Assembly: GCA_017510705.1 (NCBI GenBank) | Contig: JAFWMO010000018.1 | Span: 1 to 39,066, forward strand | DNA: 39,066 nucleotides | Reading direction: 5' to 3' | Source of the DNA: Candidatus Saccharimonadota bacterium | Lineage (GTDB): Bacteria > Patescibacteriota > Saccharimonadia > Saccharimonadales > Saccharimonadaceae | In this document: one piece after another, positions 17,389 through 24,915 of the stretch | Position numbering within the stretch: the stretch's first letter is position 1 | How the letters are laid out: every line of letters begins with the position of its first letter | Made by a program: the position numbers and the translations under genes | The notes under the pieces: model-generated | Seen by the model: the letters and a program-made list of their open reading frames with translations, nothing else | What the model was told of the DNA's origin: nothing | Databases searched by the model: none

Positions 17389-17514
17389 TTATGAACCGCA
17401 GCTAATAACGTGTATAGCATATTCTGTTTGAGTAAGACAAACCTTACCGCATCTGGAGCACGTCCAAGTGATAGAATAAATTCGTTTTGCACGAAATTTT
17501 GGTCTAATTTTCAT
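17389..17514 (-). CDS. Unlisted 41-aa Cys-rich, zinc-ribbon-like protein
   Basis: I read a short ORF on the minus strand starting [14 protein letters not shown] and containing [15 protein letters not shown] and, near the end, HVISCGS. It has four cysteines in a C-x2-C-x3-C-xn-C arrangement after a strongly basic N-terminus, which suggests a small metal-binding and nucleic-acid-binding protein. A very strong SD (AGGGGGTGG) lies upstream of the ATG, a TATATT -10 box lies at 17539-17534, and a good terminator follows at 17334-17366. I do not recognise the family. Confidence 0.6.
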   Translation of the reverse strand: MKIRPKFRAKRIYSITWTCSRCGKVCLTQTEYAIHVISCGS

Positions 17515-17564
17515 TTCTTCCACCCCCTCTCATAATATACTATCGATGATCTAGGCAGATTTTA

Positions 17565-20500
17565 CTATTTTTCTTGATTTTTTGCAAGCAAGAGCTCAAT
17601 AAACTTCTTGATATCCTTTATACCTTTAGTGCTATCTGGCGAAAGCATCAAATCTGCATCTTTCAGGAAGTCTAATGACGAAATTTGATAATACACTGCC
17701 GCCATTAATTCCAAAAGTTCTTTTTCATCTGCACTATTAAATTCATAAACCTTGTCATGAACTTCGTCATCTTTGTCTGGCACCACAAACAAAATGTGAG
17801 CCTTTGATATTTTATATTTAGAATATTTTGGTGAATTATTTAGAAGTAATTTATAAAACCCAAGTTGAAGCATATATTTATACAATGTTGCATGCGAAGT
17901 CCATTTTTCCTTATGATATCCAGAAGTCTTAAAATCATAGATTTCAATTTCTTTGTTTTCTTCATCAATCCGAATATGATCTACTTTGCCAGTCACTGGC
18001 ACGCCGTTTATCACTAATTTATCCGAACCGAGATTCACCTCTGCCTCGCCATCACGTAATATATTCGCAAAAGTTTTTAGCGAAATTACCAAGTCTGCCG
18101 GCCCTTTTTCACGCAACTTACTCTTAGTCTCCACTGATAAATCTTGCTTTTCTAGCTCAGACAAGAAAAACTCTACCGCCTCCTCGTCTGAAATGCCTTC
18201 GTTGGTCACCTTCTCAAAAGTCGCATGTACTAATATACCAAAAATCATGGCTTCCGTCGGCGCTTCCTTAGGCGCCATCAAAATTCTTTCCTCAAAAAAC
18301 TTTTCCGGCCCAGCATAACAAATATCCACAAAAGACGTAAGAGACGATGCGCTCATCCGGTAGTTTGCCACACGCTCCTTGTAAATTGCCATCAAATCCG
18401 GCGAAGCATTTACGTATGGTAAAAACCAATTTCGCACATTTTTTGCGGCAATTTCCGGCGCGCTTAGATCGTAGTGAATTTCTACCCTACCGGATGGAAT
18501 TAACGGCGAAATTATAGCGCCATCTTCCTCGTATTCTTCAAAATATTCCAGTCTCTCCGGGGATTTTTCGTTAAAGTCATGCTTTGAATTAGTAATATAC
18601 AGATGGCTTTTGGCCCTCGTCAAAGCTACGTAAAGCACCCTCAGTCTTTCACTATCCGTTACGCCAGTATGCCGAATATGAGTTAAATTTTTTGGCAAGC
18701 TTAGTAGATTGTTATTCCCCTTACCTTTGCCCCAAGCTATATGATCTGCCGAAATTATAAAGACATGCTCAAACTCTAGCCCCTTGGAACCATGCGCCGT
18801 CAAAATTTGTACCGCTTCCTCTGCTTCCTTGTACGGGCTCACTACATTTAGCCCCATCTCTGCCTCCGCATAATCATCCAGCATCATGATCAAATCACTT
18901 AGGCGCAAATTTTTCTCACCAAAATGCTTGCTTAGGCGCCCCCTTAGAGCCGCCAAGTCTTCATACAATGTAAAAGTTGCATAATCTTTTTCCTTGGCAT
19001 AATATTCTAGAAACGGCGATTTATAACCTTCAAGCGGCATTGCTCCGACCAAGTAATCCAGAAAAATCTCCAAAGGCTCGTTGAAAGATTTTGCAATCAA
19101 ATTCGCAAAAAATGTCATCACGGTCTTAATATCTTCGTTTCCAGAATCAGAAAATACTTCAAACGCCGACCGTTTATCATACTTTGCCACCCCCGAAAGC
19201 TTAATTATTTCCAGAATCGGCAATTTAAAAAACGGATACGACAAAATCTCTAGAAGCGACACGTCCACACGTTTTTCATTTGCGCACTCATAAATATACC
19301 TTGCAATCGTAAAAATCTGGTGCATTCTTTCGTCACCCATGAGGTCATTTTGTTTTTCATAGGCAATTTTTATCTCTTTGTGCTCACTAAGAAACGGCAA
19401 AAGTGGCTCAAAATATTTACGCTTTTGCGAAATCACTGCAATCTCATTCTGTTTGACGCCAGATTTTATGAGCCTTGCAATTTCGTCTGCTACATAAGAA
19501 TACTCCATATCAGAACTTAGGAATTCCGCACGCAGAATGCCCGTAGATTTAAGTGGCTCTTTGTGGGCAATTAGTTCTTTGTCTGCATAGCGGTCTGGCG
19601 CTTCCATAATAATTTTATGCGAAAAATCCAAAATTTCTTGTGTGCTACGGTAATTCTCAGTAAGCGCAATCACTTCTGCATTATAATGCTCCTGGAAGCT
19701 CGCAAAATTAGACGAAAGAGCCCCTTGGAATTCAAAAATTGCTTGATCGTCATCGCCCACCGCCATAATCATAGGCTTATCATAATCTGTGATGGACTCA
19801 ATAATCGCCAGCTGCGACGGATTTGTATCCTGAAATTCATCTAGCATAATCACCTGATACCGCTCAGCTAGTGTCAGCTTAAAACCTTGGTCAGCCTTTA
19901 GTACCCTTACTGCTTCTTGTATCATATCATCATAGTCAAACAACCCCTCCTCCCTTAGTCTCTCCTCGTACCTTGTCATCACTTTTGCTATACTCAGCAG
20001 TTTTTTATTCGCCACCCTATCTTTTAATCTATAGGTGCCCTTCTCGGATTTTTCAAAATAACCATCTCGCCACTTAGATAAAGGCGTAATTTTGTGAGCG
20101 CTTTCCGCCTCTAGTATCGCGTCTTTCATGTCTTTGGCAATCAATGCAATGTTACGATGCACCGGAGTTTTATACTCGCCCAAACTTATCTCTGGTGCCG
20201 CCTCGGCATAATTTCTTAATATCTCATAAATTGGCCGGTATGCATTCTCAAAAGACTTTTCAAAATCCCTCGGCACCACATTTAGAAGTAGTGGCGAAAT
20301 TGCCTCGGATAGTACCCTGGAATCTTCAATATTTATCTCAGCAATTTTATTTAAGTCCTCCGCCGAAAGATTTGCGCCCTTTGCCGCTGAAATCACCTCT
20401 ATGATATCCTTGATATTGTCACCATGCAAAATATCCGTCCCCGGCAACTTATCCCGAATTTCTTTTACCACCTTAAATTGCGTTACCTCATCTATCGGGC

Positions 20501-20819
20501 TGTCAATTTTTCTGGTATATTCGTCCGAATAATTTTTATATTGCGCCAAAATCTCCGACCCAAAAGCATGATAAGTAGAGACGTTTACCTTGAGGCCATC
20601 CTTTCCAACTATCTTTTTTAGCCTTTCACGCATATTTTTGGCGCCATTCTCCGTGAAAGTAATACATAGAATATTCTCTGGCGCCATGTCGGTATTTTTT
20701 AAAATATATGCCACCTTTTCAGAGAGAAGTTGAGTCTTACCGGTGCCCGGACCCGCCAGCACCAAAAGTGGCCCATCTAGGTATTCTACCGCCTGCTTTT
20801 GTTTAGCATTCAGGCCCAT
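17565..20819 (-). CDS. UvrD/PcrA-type helicase fused to PD-(D/E)XK nuclease
   Basis: This 1084-aa protein is a superfamily 1A DNA helicase with a C-terminal nuclease, resembling AddA/RecB. Helicase motifs are Q-motif LNAKQKQAV, Walker A AGPGTGKT (22-29), motif Ia ITFTENGA, motif II MLDEFQDTN, motif III AVGDDDQAIFEFQGA, motif IV ALTENYRST, motif V TAHGSKGLEFEHVFI and motif VI LYVALTRAK. The nuclease end shows GILVHATFEKV, TGKVDHIRI and EIYDFKTSG, the PD-(D/E)XK core without a visible iron-sulfur cysteine cluster. It should process double-strand breaks or unwind DNA. Its ATG overlaps the end of gpsA by 10 nt behind AGGAG, so the two are cotranscribed. Confidence 0.92.
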   Translation of the reverse strand: MGLNAKQKQAVEYLDGPLLVLAGPGTGKTQLLSEKVAYILKNTDMAPENILCITFTENGAKNMRERLKKIVGKDGLKVNVSTYHAFGSEILAQYKNYSDEYTRKIDSPIDEVTQFKVVKEIRDKLPGTDILHGDNIKDIIEVISAAKGANLSAEDLNKIAEINIEDSRVLSEAISPLLLNVVPRDFEKSFENAYRPIYEILRNYAEAAPEISLGEYKTPVHRNIALIAKDMKDAILEAESAHKITPLSKWRDGYFEKSEKGTYRLKDRVANKKLLSIAKVMTRYEERLREEGLFDYDDMIQEAVRVLKADQGFKLTLAERYQVIMLDEFQDTNPSQLAIIESITDYDKPMIMAVGDDDQAIFEFQGALSSNFASFQEHYNAEVIALTENYRSTQEILDFSHKIIMEAPDRYADKELIAHKEPLKSTGILRAEFLSSDMEYSYVADEIARLIKSGVKQNEIAVISQKRKYFEPLLPFLSEHKEIKIAYEKQNDLMGDERMHQIFTIARYIYECANEKRVDVSLLEILSYPFFKLPILEIIKLSGVAKYDKRSAFEVFSDSGNEDIKTVMTFFANLIAKSFNEPLEIFLDYLVGAMPLEGYKSPFLEYYAKEKDYATFTLYEDLAALRGRLSKHFGEKNLRLSDLIMMLDDYAEAEMGLNVVSPYKEAEEAVQILTAHGSKGLEFEHVFIISADHIAWGKGKGNNNLLSLPKNLTHIRHTGVTDSERLRVLYVALTRAKSHLYITNSKHDFNEKSPERLEYFEEYEEDGAIISPLIPSGRVEIHYDLSAPEIAAKNVRNWFLPYVNASPDLMAIYKERVANYRMSASSLTSFVDICYAGPEKFFEERILMAPKEAPTEAMIFGILVHATFEKVTNEGISDEEAVEFFLSELEKQDLSVETKSKLREKGPADLVISLKTFANILRDGEAEVNLGSDKLVINGVPVTGKVDHIRIDEENKEIEIYDFKTSGYHKEKWTSHATLYKYMLQLGFYKLLLNNSPKYSKYKISKAHILFVVPDKDDEVHDKVYEFNSADEKELLELMAAVYYQISSLDFLKDADLMLSPDSTKGIKDIKKFIELLLAKNQEK

Positions 20820-21589
20820 TCTTTGCTCCTGCTAATCAAATCTTTTAGCTTTGTCGCCTCTTTAGGCACCATTATTTCACCATTTTTGATCTTTTTTAGT
20901 GCAGACAACCCCTCTACGGTTTTTTCTGGCTCAGCTTTTGGGTTTTTGCGAAGAATCTGCCCAAATTCATAATTTCTAGATGGAAAATCACAAGTAATCT
21001 TGAGGTCACCCTTGCCACAAACCAAATCTACCGTCTCTGCTTTTGCACCATTTTCTAGTAGCACGAGTTTCATCTCATTTGCTGTCCCTTTCAGAAACTC
21101 CATGTGCTCACCAGTGCCGGCTTTTAGCCCCAAAAGCCCACAATATAGTGCGTACACATTCTTGAGCGCCCCGCACATTAGCACGCCTTTCTCATCCGTC
21201 GTACGATCAAAAGTAAGATAATCCGTGCCAAATAGCTCCTCAATACGATTATCCGTGGCGGTAAGTTTGGCATTTTTGTGAGCCTTGATATCATCTGCAA
21301 ACCCCGGCCCAGAAATAATCATATAGTCTTTAAAATCAGCAAAAATCTTATCAGACAAAATGCCCTTAGTCGCAACTACCATCGGCTTATTTTTGGGCAG
21401 ATGGGGCAAAAGATATGGCACAGCCTTGCTTGGTACCGCCAACACCAACATTTTTGCATCATCTAGCACTTCATGCAGAGTTTCTTTTTCGCATTTACTA
21501 TCATAATAATCTATATCATAACCTTTGTCCGCCAAAATACCACCGAGTGCAGTGCCAAACGCCCCCGCCCCCAAAATCGCAATTTTCAT
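20810..21589 (-). CDS. gpsA: Glycerol-3-phosphate dehydrogenase (NAD(P)+), short form
   Basis: This 259-aa protein is a GpsA. It shows the dinucleotide-binding GAGAFG at 7-12, ATKGI, SGPGFAD, the catalytic-lysine strand CGALKNVYALYCGLLGL and the C-terminal GDLKITC/SRNYEFG substrate motif. GpsA makes sn-glycerol-3-phosphate from dihydroxyacetone phosphate for phospholipid or teichoic-type polymers. It is about 70 residues shorter than the usual 330; most of the loss appears to be in the Rossmann half, while the catalytic half is complete. GGAGGA precedes the ATG, and TGG-TAAAAT (21621-21613) is the likely promoter. It forms an operon with the helicase gene. Confidence 0.88.
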   Translation of the reverse strand: MKIAILGAGAFGTALGGILADKGYDIDYYDSKCEKETLHEVLDDAKMLVLAVPSKAVPYLLPHLPKNKPMVVATKGILSDKIFADFKDYMIISGPGFADDIKAHKNAKLTATDNRIEELFGTDYLTFDRTTDEKGVLMCGALKNVYALYCGLLGLKAGTGEHMEFLKGTANEMKLVLLENGAKAETVDLVCGKGDLKITCDFPSRNYEFGQILRKNPKAEPEKTVEGLSALKKIKNGEIMVPKEATKLKDLISRSKEWA

Positions 21590-21612
21590 TTTCCTCCAAA
21601 GTTATAAATACT

Positions 21613-21621
21613 ATTTTACCA
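21613..21621 (-). promoter_or_regulatory. Extended -10 promoter of gpsA-helicase
   Basis: On the minus strand TGG-TAAAAT precedes a leader of roughly 15-20 nt with a GGAGGA SD. It directly follows the terminator of the membrane-protein pair. Confidence 0.55.
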
Positions 21622-21622
21622 C

Positions 21623-21658
21623 AAAAATTCCCCGAGCGTTAAGCCCAGGGGATTTTTT
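21623..21658 (-). terminator. Terminator of the 129/150-aa membrane gene pair
   Basis: On the minus strand AAAAAATCCCC ... GGGGAATTTTT form the stem, with TTAA in the loop. It shares sequence with the terminators at 22572-22608 and 23027-23057. Confidence 0.7.
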
Positions 21659-21670
21659 AATTTCTTTAGT

Positions 21671-22123
21671 TTATTCCAATCTAGGGCTTGGCTCATCATC
21701 AAACCACTTCGTAATCACGTCTATGTCGCATCCGTTTTGCAAAGCGATTCTTTTGGCGGAATCCTCACCCCATTGCAAGTAATAGGAGACGAGTTTGTCC
21801 CTAAAGAAAGGGCCGAGCAGTATTTCCATAAAACCTAAAACAAATACAAAGACTAAACATATTACGAAGAATTGATTAGTAAAAAGATGCGTAATCCACG
21901 CTAAAGCAATTGCCAAGCTACAGCTGATCAACGATGTAAAAAAGAATACAAAGTTGAGTATAGTTTGGAGCATTGTAGCTTTTGTGTAATTAGACGTAAT
22001 GGAATTACTCTCTTTATCAAAGTAAAACCAATGATCGATTCGATAAGAGAGTACGCCAAAGAAGATGATAGACACAATCAAGTATAGCCCATCGACAATT
22101 AATAATAGATGCCAATAATTCAT
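21671..22123 (-). CDS. Small three-TM membrane protein, 150 aa
   Basis: I do not recognise this protein. It has three hydrophobic segments (about residues 5-26, 52-74 and 78-104), a polar stretch between the first two, and an acidic C-terminus ending GCDIDVITKWFDDEPSPRLE. It overlaps the upstream 129-aa gene as ATGA behind a GGAGGGG SD, so translation is probably coupled. It is one of four neighbouring proteins with the same three-TM layout (21671-23422). Confidence 0.75.
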   Translation of the reverse strand: MNYWHLLLIVDGLYLIVSIIFFGVLSYRIDHWFYFDKESNSITSNYTKATMLQTILNFVFFFTSLISCSLAIALAWITHLFTNQFFVICLVFVFVLGFMEILLGPFFRDKLVSYYLQWGEDSAKRIALQNGCDIDVITKWFDDEPSPRLE

Positions 22124-22509
22124 TCGCCCCTCCTTTTTAATTGAATACTTAAAGCTTTTTGCCTCATACCACTAACTTTAGTGAAAACCAAGTAAACGAT
22201 ATACCAATGCAACGCGATCGAAATAAGGACAATAAAATCATAAAGCACCATAGTGAAGAATTGATCATTTTTGCATAATTCCATCAACAATTGGGAACAG
22301 CAAATCTTAAGAATTAGATAATAAAACGCTTCAATTCCAGCAATAAAAATACGGTTATCCCTATTAAATCGAATAGAACAAAAACGCCCATCAATGCGCA
22401 CTGTCTCTGTAAAAAGTACAGCGCAGATTGCAGTAGTAATTAGCATTACTCCACCAATGATATATGGAATAAGCCAAACTAAAACTTCAGAAAAATTGTT
22501 AATTTGCAT
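22120..22509 (-). CDS. Small three-TM membrane protein, 129 aa
   Basis: I do not recognise this protein. It has three TM segments (about residues 8-33, 52-72 and 84-108), a basic loop after the first (VRIDGRFCSIRFNRDNR) and a basic C-terminus ending LKRRGE. It is preceded by TGG-TATAAT (22550-22542) and an AAGGAGGGGAG SD, and overlaps the 150-aa gene by 4 nt. Basic loops would face the cytosol. The layout resembles the two neighbours downstream of promoter copies at 22997 and 23497. Confidence 0.75.
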   Translation of the reverse strand: MQINNFSEVLVWLIPYIIGGVMLITTAICAVLFTETVRIDGRFCSIRFNRDNRIFIAGIEAFYYLILKICCSQLLMELCKNDQFFTMVLYDFIVLISIALHWYIVYLVFTKVSGMRQKALSIQLKRRGE

Positions 22510-22541
22510 ATTCTCCCCTCCTTAAGAATGAATTTTATATG

Positions 22542-22590
22542 ATTATACCATATAATTCCGCTTTTGGCAAGAAAAATCCCCGAGCGTTAA
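22542..22590 (-). repeat. Terminator-promoter repeat, copy 1
   Basis: This 49-bp block matches 22997-23045 at about 44 positions. Read on the minus strand it holds the 3' arm and T-tract of the previous gene's terminator (GGGGATTTTTCTTGCC), a spacer with AAAGCGGAAT, and the TGG-TATAAT promoter of the next gene. Confidence 0.8.
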
Positions 22591-22608
22591 CCGCTCAGGG
22601 AGTTTTTT
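22572..22608 (-). terminator. Terminator of the 122-aa gene (contains its stop)
   Basis: On the minus strand CCCTGAGCG-GTTAA-CGCTCGGGG is followed by ATTTTT. The TAA stop of the 122-aa gene lies in the loop, and its last codons form the 5' arm. Confidence 0.85.
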
Positions 22609-22955
22609 AATTTCTTAAGTCTGGCTTTTCCGGCCAGCGTCAATATCGTATACACCACCACAATATATGCCGCCAGAAGAACCGCCACTATGCCAGTGGC
22701 TACATACGGATATGCCTTATTGCCATCTACCAGCCACTCGGCATACGGTATCAGCACCGGGGTGCACGCAATGGCGCACATACCCATAAAAAAAGCGCAT
22801 ATGCCAGTAATTAGTTGCTTTTCAAACCTTGTTATTATTCTGATCCTTTTTCGTCCACGCACTTTCACGATACGGACAAAGAATAATGGGATAATGCCCA
22901 CTGCAACAAAGGTTACAAAGGCGAAAATCGCCGTAAAAATTGGAACGTACTTCAT
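22587..22955 (-). CDS. Small three-TM membrane protein, 122 aa
   Basis: I do not recognise this protein. Three TM segments (about residues 6-28, 46-70 and 82-108) frame a very basic loop (RIVKVRGRKRIRIITRFEKQ) and a basic tail (GKARLKKLKNSLSG). It has an AAGGAGGG SD, a TGG-TATAAT promoter (23005-22997) and its own terminator that includes the stop codon. Hydrophobic layout and length match the flanking 126-aa and 129-aa proteins, which suggests distant paralogy. Confidence 0.78.
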   Translation of the reverse strand: MKYVPIFTAIFAFVTFVAVGIIPLFFVRIVKVRGRKRIRIITRFEKQLITGICAFFMGMCAIACTPVLIPYAEWLVDGNKAYPYVATGIVAVLLAAYIVVVYTILTLAGKARLKKLKNSLSG

Positions 22956-22996
22956 ATAAATTCCCTCCTTTTTTATATGACAATCTACTACAATAT

Positions 22997-23045
22997 ATTA
23001 TACCACATCATTCCGCTTTTGGCAAGAAAAATCCCCCGGCCTTAA
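22997..23045 (-). repeat. Terminator-promoter repeat, copy 2
   Basis: This is the second copy of the 49-bp block at 22542-22590, with differences mainly in the TA/CA spacer and the terminator arm. It holds the terminator tail of the 126-aa gene and the promoter of the 122-aa gene. Confidence 0.8.
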
Positions 23046-23057
23046 CGGCCAGAGGAT
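23027..23057 (-). terminator. Terminator of the 126-aa gene (contains its stop)
   Basis: On the minus strand TCCTCTGGCC-GTTAA-GGCCGGGGGA is followed by TTTTT. The TAA stop of the 126-aa gene lies in the loop. Confidence 0.85.
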
Positions 23058-23422
23058 AAAAATTTTTCTTTTGTATTTTGGCCAAATTTATAAGCCAATC
23101 TAGAAAACCATACTATGATTCCGACGAAAATTGCTATAGCAATCAGCACAGACAATAAGACCCAAAAAGGATTTATGTCCGCTTCGGCGTAGCTCATAGA
23201 GAGACCTAGTAATTTTACAAAAGTACCGGTAAACACCGACATTAGTATAATGCCAACGCACTCAGCAATAATAGCGGAAATAACCACTATTTTCCCTGGC
23301 CTTCTCGTCCTTACCGTCCATTTTCTGGTCCATTTAGACCAAACTCGTTTTTTTGAGTTAAATCCGAAAATGAACCCACAGACTACAAACAATAAACAAA
23401 ACACAAAAAACAAAATCACCAT
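23042..23422 (-). CDS. Small three-TM membrane protein, 126 aa
   Basis: I do not recognise this protein. Three TM segments (about residues 2-20, 46-72 and 84-108) are separated by a strongly basic loop (SKKRVWSKWTRKWTVRTRRPGK); the tail is polar and basic (GQNTKEKFLSSGR). It is the first of the series and has the best promoter in the window (TTGACA, 17 bp, TATAAT). A 70-75-nt leader with alternative hairpins precedes an AGAGAGGG SD 8 nt before the ATG. It ends inside its own terminator. Confidence 0.78.
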   Translation of the reverse strand: MVILFFVFCLLFVVCGFIFGFNSKKRVWSKWTRKWTVRTRRPGKIVVISAIIAECVGIILMSVFTGTFVKLLGLSMSYAEADINPFWVLLSVLIAIAIFVGIIVWFSRLAYKFGQNTKEKFLSSGR

Positions 23423-23448
23423 ATCACTAACCCTCTCTTTCTAATTTT

Positions 23449-23525
23449 CTAAGCCTCCCTTGGAGGCTTAGTCCTCCATTACAAGCTTCACCTACCATTA
23501 TACCACATAAGCTTAAAAATGTCAA
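23449..23525 (-). promoter_or_regulatory. Consensus promoter and hairpin leader of the 126-aa gene
   Basis: On the minus strand TTGACA (23525-23520), a 17-bp spacer and TATAAT (23502-23497) with an upstream TGG form a near-perfect promoter; its -35 box overlaps the stop codon of the FKBP gene. In the leader, CTAAGCCTCC-AAG-GGAGGCTTAG is a perfect 10-bp stem (23471-23449). A second pairing, GGAGG-ACTAAG-CCTCC, uses the same CCTCC, so the two are mutually exclusive. A three-codon ORF (ATG GAG GAC TAA) overlaps the first GGAGG. Confidence 0.65.
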
Positions 23526-24241
23526 TAATTATATTCGCTGTCGTAGTCTATGCCATATTGCGCATATTGAAGCCTAAGATACGCCGTGTCTAGTTCCGAA
23601 GCAAGCGTACTAAGTGGCTCTTTTTTCTCCATTGGCATAATCATAAATTTAAGAGGTTTGTTGTATCCTCCGCAAATCTCCATAGAGCTGCCATATGCCA
23701 AAGTACTAGGCACCGTAATCACCCTGATACCGCCCAACTTCATACCTTCTACCCCAGTATTCCAGCCCTCTATCATCCCTACAGACGCGTCCAAAATCTT
23801 TGCAAAAGCAGCCGGATTCTTGTCGCTATCAAAAGACGAGTCAAAAATACTCTCATCCGCACACCATCCCACATAATAAGCCAGATAATCATTATCTCCA
23901 TCTGTTAGTTCGCGACCACTACCAGCCACTAAATCCTTTTTCTCTACCGGCCCAGAATTTGCCGAAGCCTCGTTGTAAGCTTTTATCTCTGTATGATATT
24001 TATAAAACTTATCAAAATCACTCTTTGTAGTAGATTTAAACTCAGCTAATTTCTTGGCGTAATCATCCTCGTATTCACGCATTTTTTCATCAGAAATTTT
24101 GCTGGTAGTACCGCTACTAGACTTACCGCCATTTATTACGATTGCAGCATAACTCGCTATTATTGAACCTAGCATTACCACTGCAATCAAAATTATCACA
24201 AACCGCTGTTTCGGGCTAGTTTTTAGCTCTTTTTCATCCAT
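23522..24241 (-). CDS. Membrane-anchored FKBP-type peptidyl-prolyl isomerase
   Basis: This 239-aa protein has a basic N-terminus, one TM segment (about residues 13-37), a charged coiled-coil-like linker (about 50-95) and an FKBP domain (about 100-208). FKBP signatures are VGMIEGWNTGVEGMKLGGIR, VPSTLAYGSS and PLKFMIMPM. FKBPs catalyse proline cis-trans isomerisation and help folding of exported proteins; the anchor places the domain outside the cell. It is preceded by TGC-TATAAT (24270-24262) and an AGGAG SD. It ends within the promoter of the next gene, without a terminator. Confidence 0.88.
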   Translation of the reverse strand: MDEKELKTSPKQRFVIILIAVVMLGSIIASYAAIVINGGKSSSGTTSKISDEKMREYEDDYAKKLAEFKSTTKSDFDKFYKYHTEIKAYNEASANSGPVEKKDLVAGSGRELTDGDNDYLAYYVGWCADESIFDSSFDSDKNPAAFAKILDASVGMIEGWNTGVEGMKLGGIRVITVPSTLAYGSSMEICGGYNKPLKFMIMPMEKKEPLSTLASELDTAYLRLQYAQYGIDYDSEYNY

Positions 24242-24261
24242 ATTAACTCCTATCTGTTAGT

Positions 24262-24272
24262 ATTATAGCATA
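24262..24272 (-). promoter_or_regulatory. Extended -10 promoter of the FKBP gene
   Basis: The minus strand carries TATGCTATAAT, identical to the promoters at 6162-6172 and on both strands at 12023-12057. The leader is about 15 nt with an AGGAG SD. Confidence 0.65.
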
Positions 24273-24284
24273 GATAGATTAAAA

Positions 24285-24456
24285 GAAGCTTAATATATCT
24301 TTCTTAAGAGTATAAAAATAGATTTGTGAGTGTTATTTTTATAACATCAACAAATAAAAGAGACGCCCCTTAGGGCATCTGTCTCTTTTATTTGACTTGT
24401 ATGTTATGAAAATAACAACGAATAAGTCCAACTCTTAAGAAAGATATTTAAGCTTC
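24285..24456. repeat. Nested inverted-repeat element after rplO
   Basis: Three arm pairs are nested around one centre. The outer arms ATATCTTTCTTAAGAGT (24295-24311) and its exact complement (24431-24447) are 17 bp perfect, and extend outward as GAAGCTTAA into the last rplO codons. The middle arms at 24332-24347 and 24401-24416 match 15 of 16, and each is itself a small hairpin. The inner arms at 24352-24364 and 24381-24393 are 13 bp perfect, around GCCC-CTTA-GGGC. It begins directly at the rplO stop. Confidence 0.85.
24352..24393. terminator. Terminator of the rplF-rplO operon
   Basis: AAATAAAAGAGAC ... GTCTCTTTTATTT (13-bp perfect stem) encloses a GCCC/GGGC hairpin. Both sides carry T/A tracts, so it should work in both directions. 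It is the core of the nested repeat 24285-24456. Confidence 0.8.
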
Positions 24457-24915
24457 CTTCTTGCTTGCTGGCTTTTGCAAGATAGCAACTTTTTTGAACG
24501 AACCGCCAGCTTTTTTGATAGCTTCTACAGCGCTCTTAGAAGCAAACTGAGTTTCTAGATCAATTTTTGCGGTAAGCTCACCACGGGTGATGATTTTTAC
24601 CTTTACAAACGGACTAGAAATAAGATTTGCCTCTGCTAGAGCAAAGTTATCAACTTTACCCTTTAGACCATTCAAACGATCGGTATAAACTACCTCTGCC
24701 TTTGGATGGAAAGACTTAAAACCCTTGAGCTTTGGGATAGCTTGCATGATAGCACGTTGGCCACCCATAAAGCCAGCTGGCATCTTGCTATGGCCGGTAC
24801 GAGCCTTTTGACCTTTTGTACCGCGGCCAGCAGTTTTACCTTGGCCAGCAGAAATACCACGGCCCTTACGAGAAGGACGGGTATTCTTTTCTACGATTAA
24901 ATCATTATACTTCAT
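24448..24915 (-). CDS. rplO: Ribosomal protein uL15
   Basis: This 155-aa protein is uL15 of the large subunit, with the glycine/arginine-rich N-terminal extension typical of the family (RPSRKGRGISAGQGKTAGRG) and the globular GFMGGQRAIMQAIPKLKGF. It overlaps rpsE as TAATG. In most bacteria rpmD (uL30) lies between these two genes; here there is no space for it. It is the last gene of the rplF-rplR-rpsE-rplO unit and its last codons take part in the nested inverted repeat. Confidence 0.96.
   Translation of the reverse strand: MKYNDLIVEKNTRPSRKGRGISAGQGKTAGRGTKGQKARTGHSKMPAGFMGGQRAIMQAIPKLKGFKSFHPKAEVVYTDRLNGLKGKVDNFALAEANLISSPFVKVKIITRGELTAKIDLETQFASKSAVEAIKKAGGSFKKVAILQKPASKKEA

Noticed and set aside
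22542-23045. CRISPR-like or mobile repeat
   Set aside because: Only two copies, containing terminator and promoter parts, with a gene between; explained as regulatory-module duplication.
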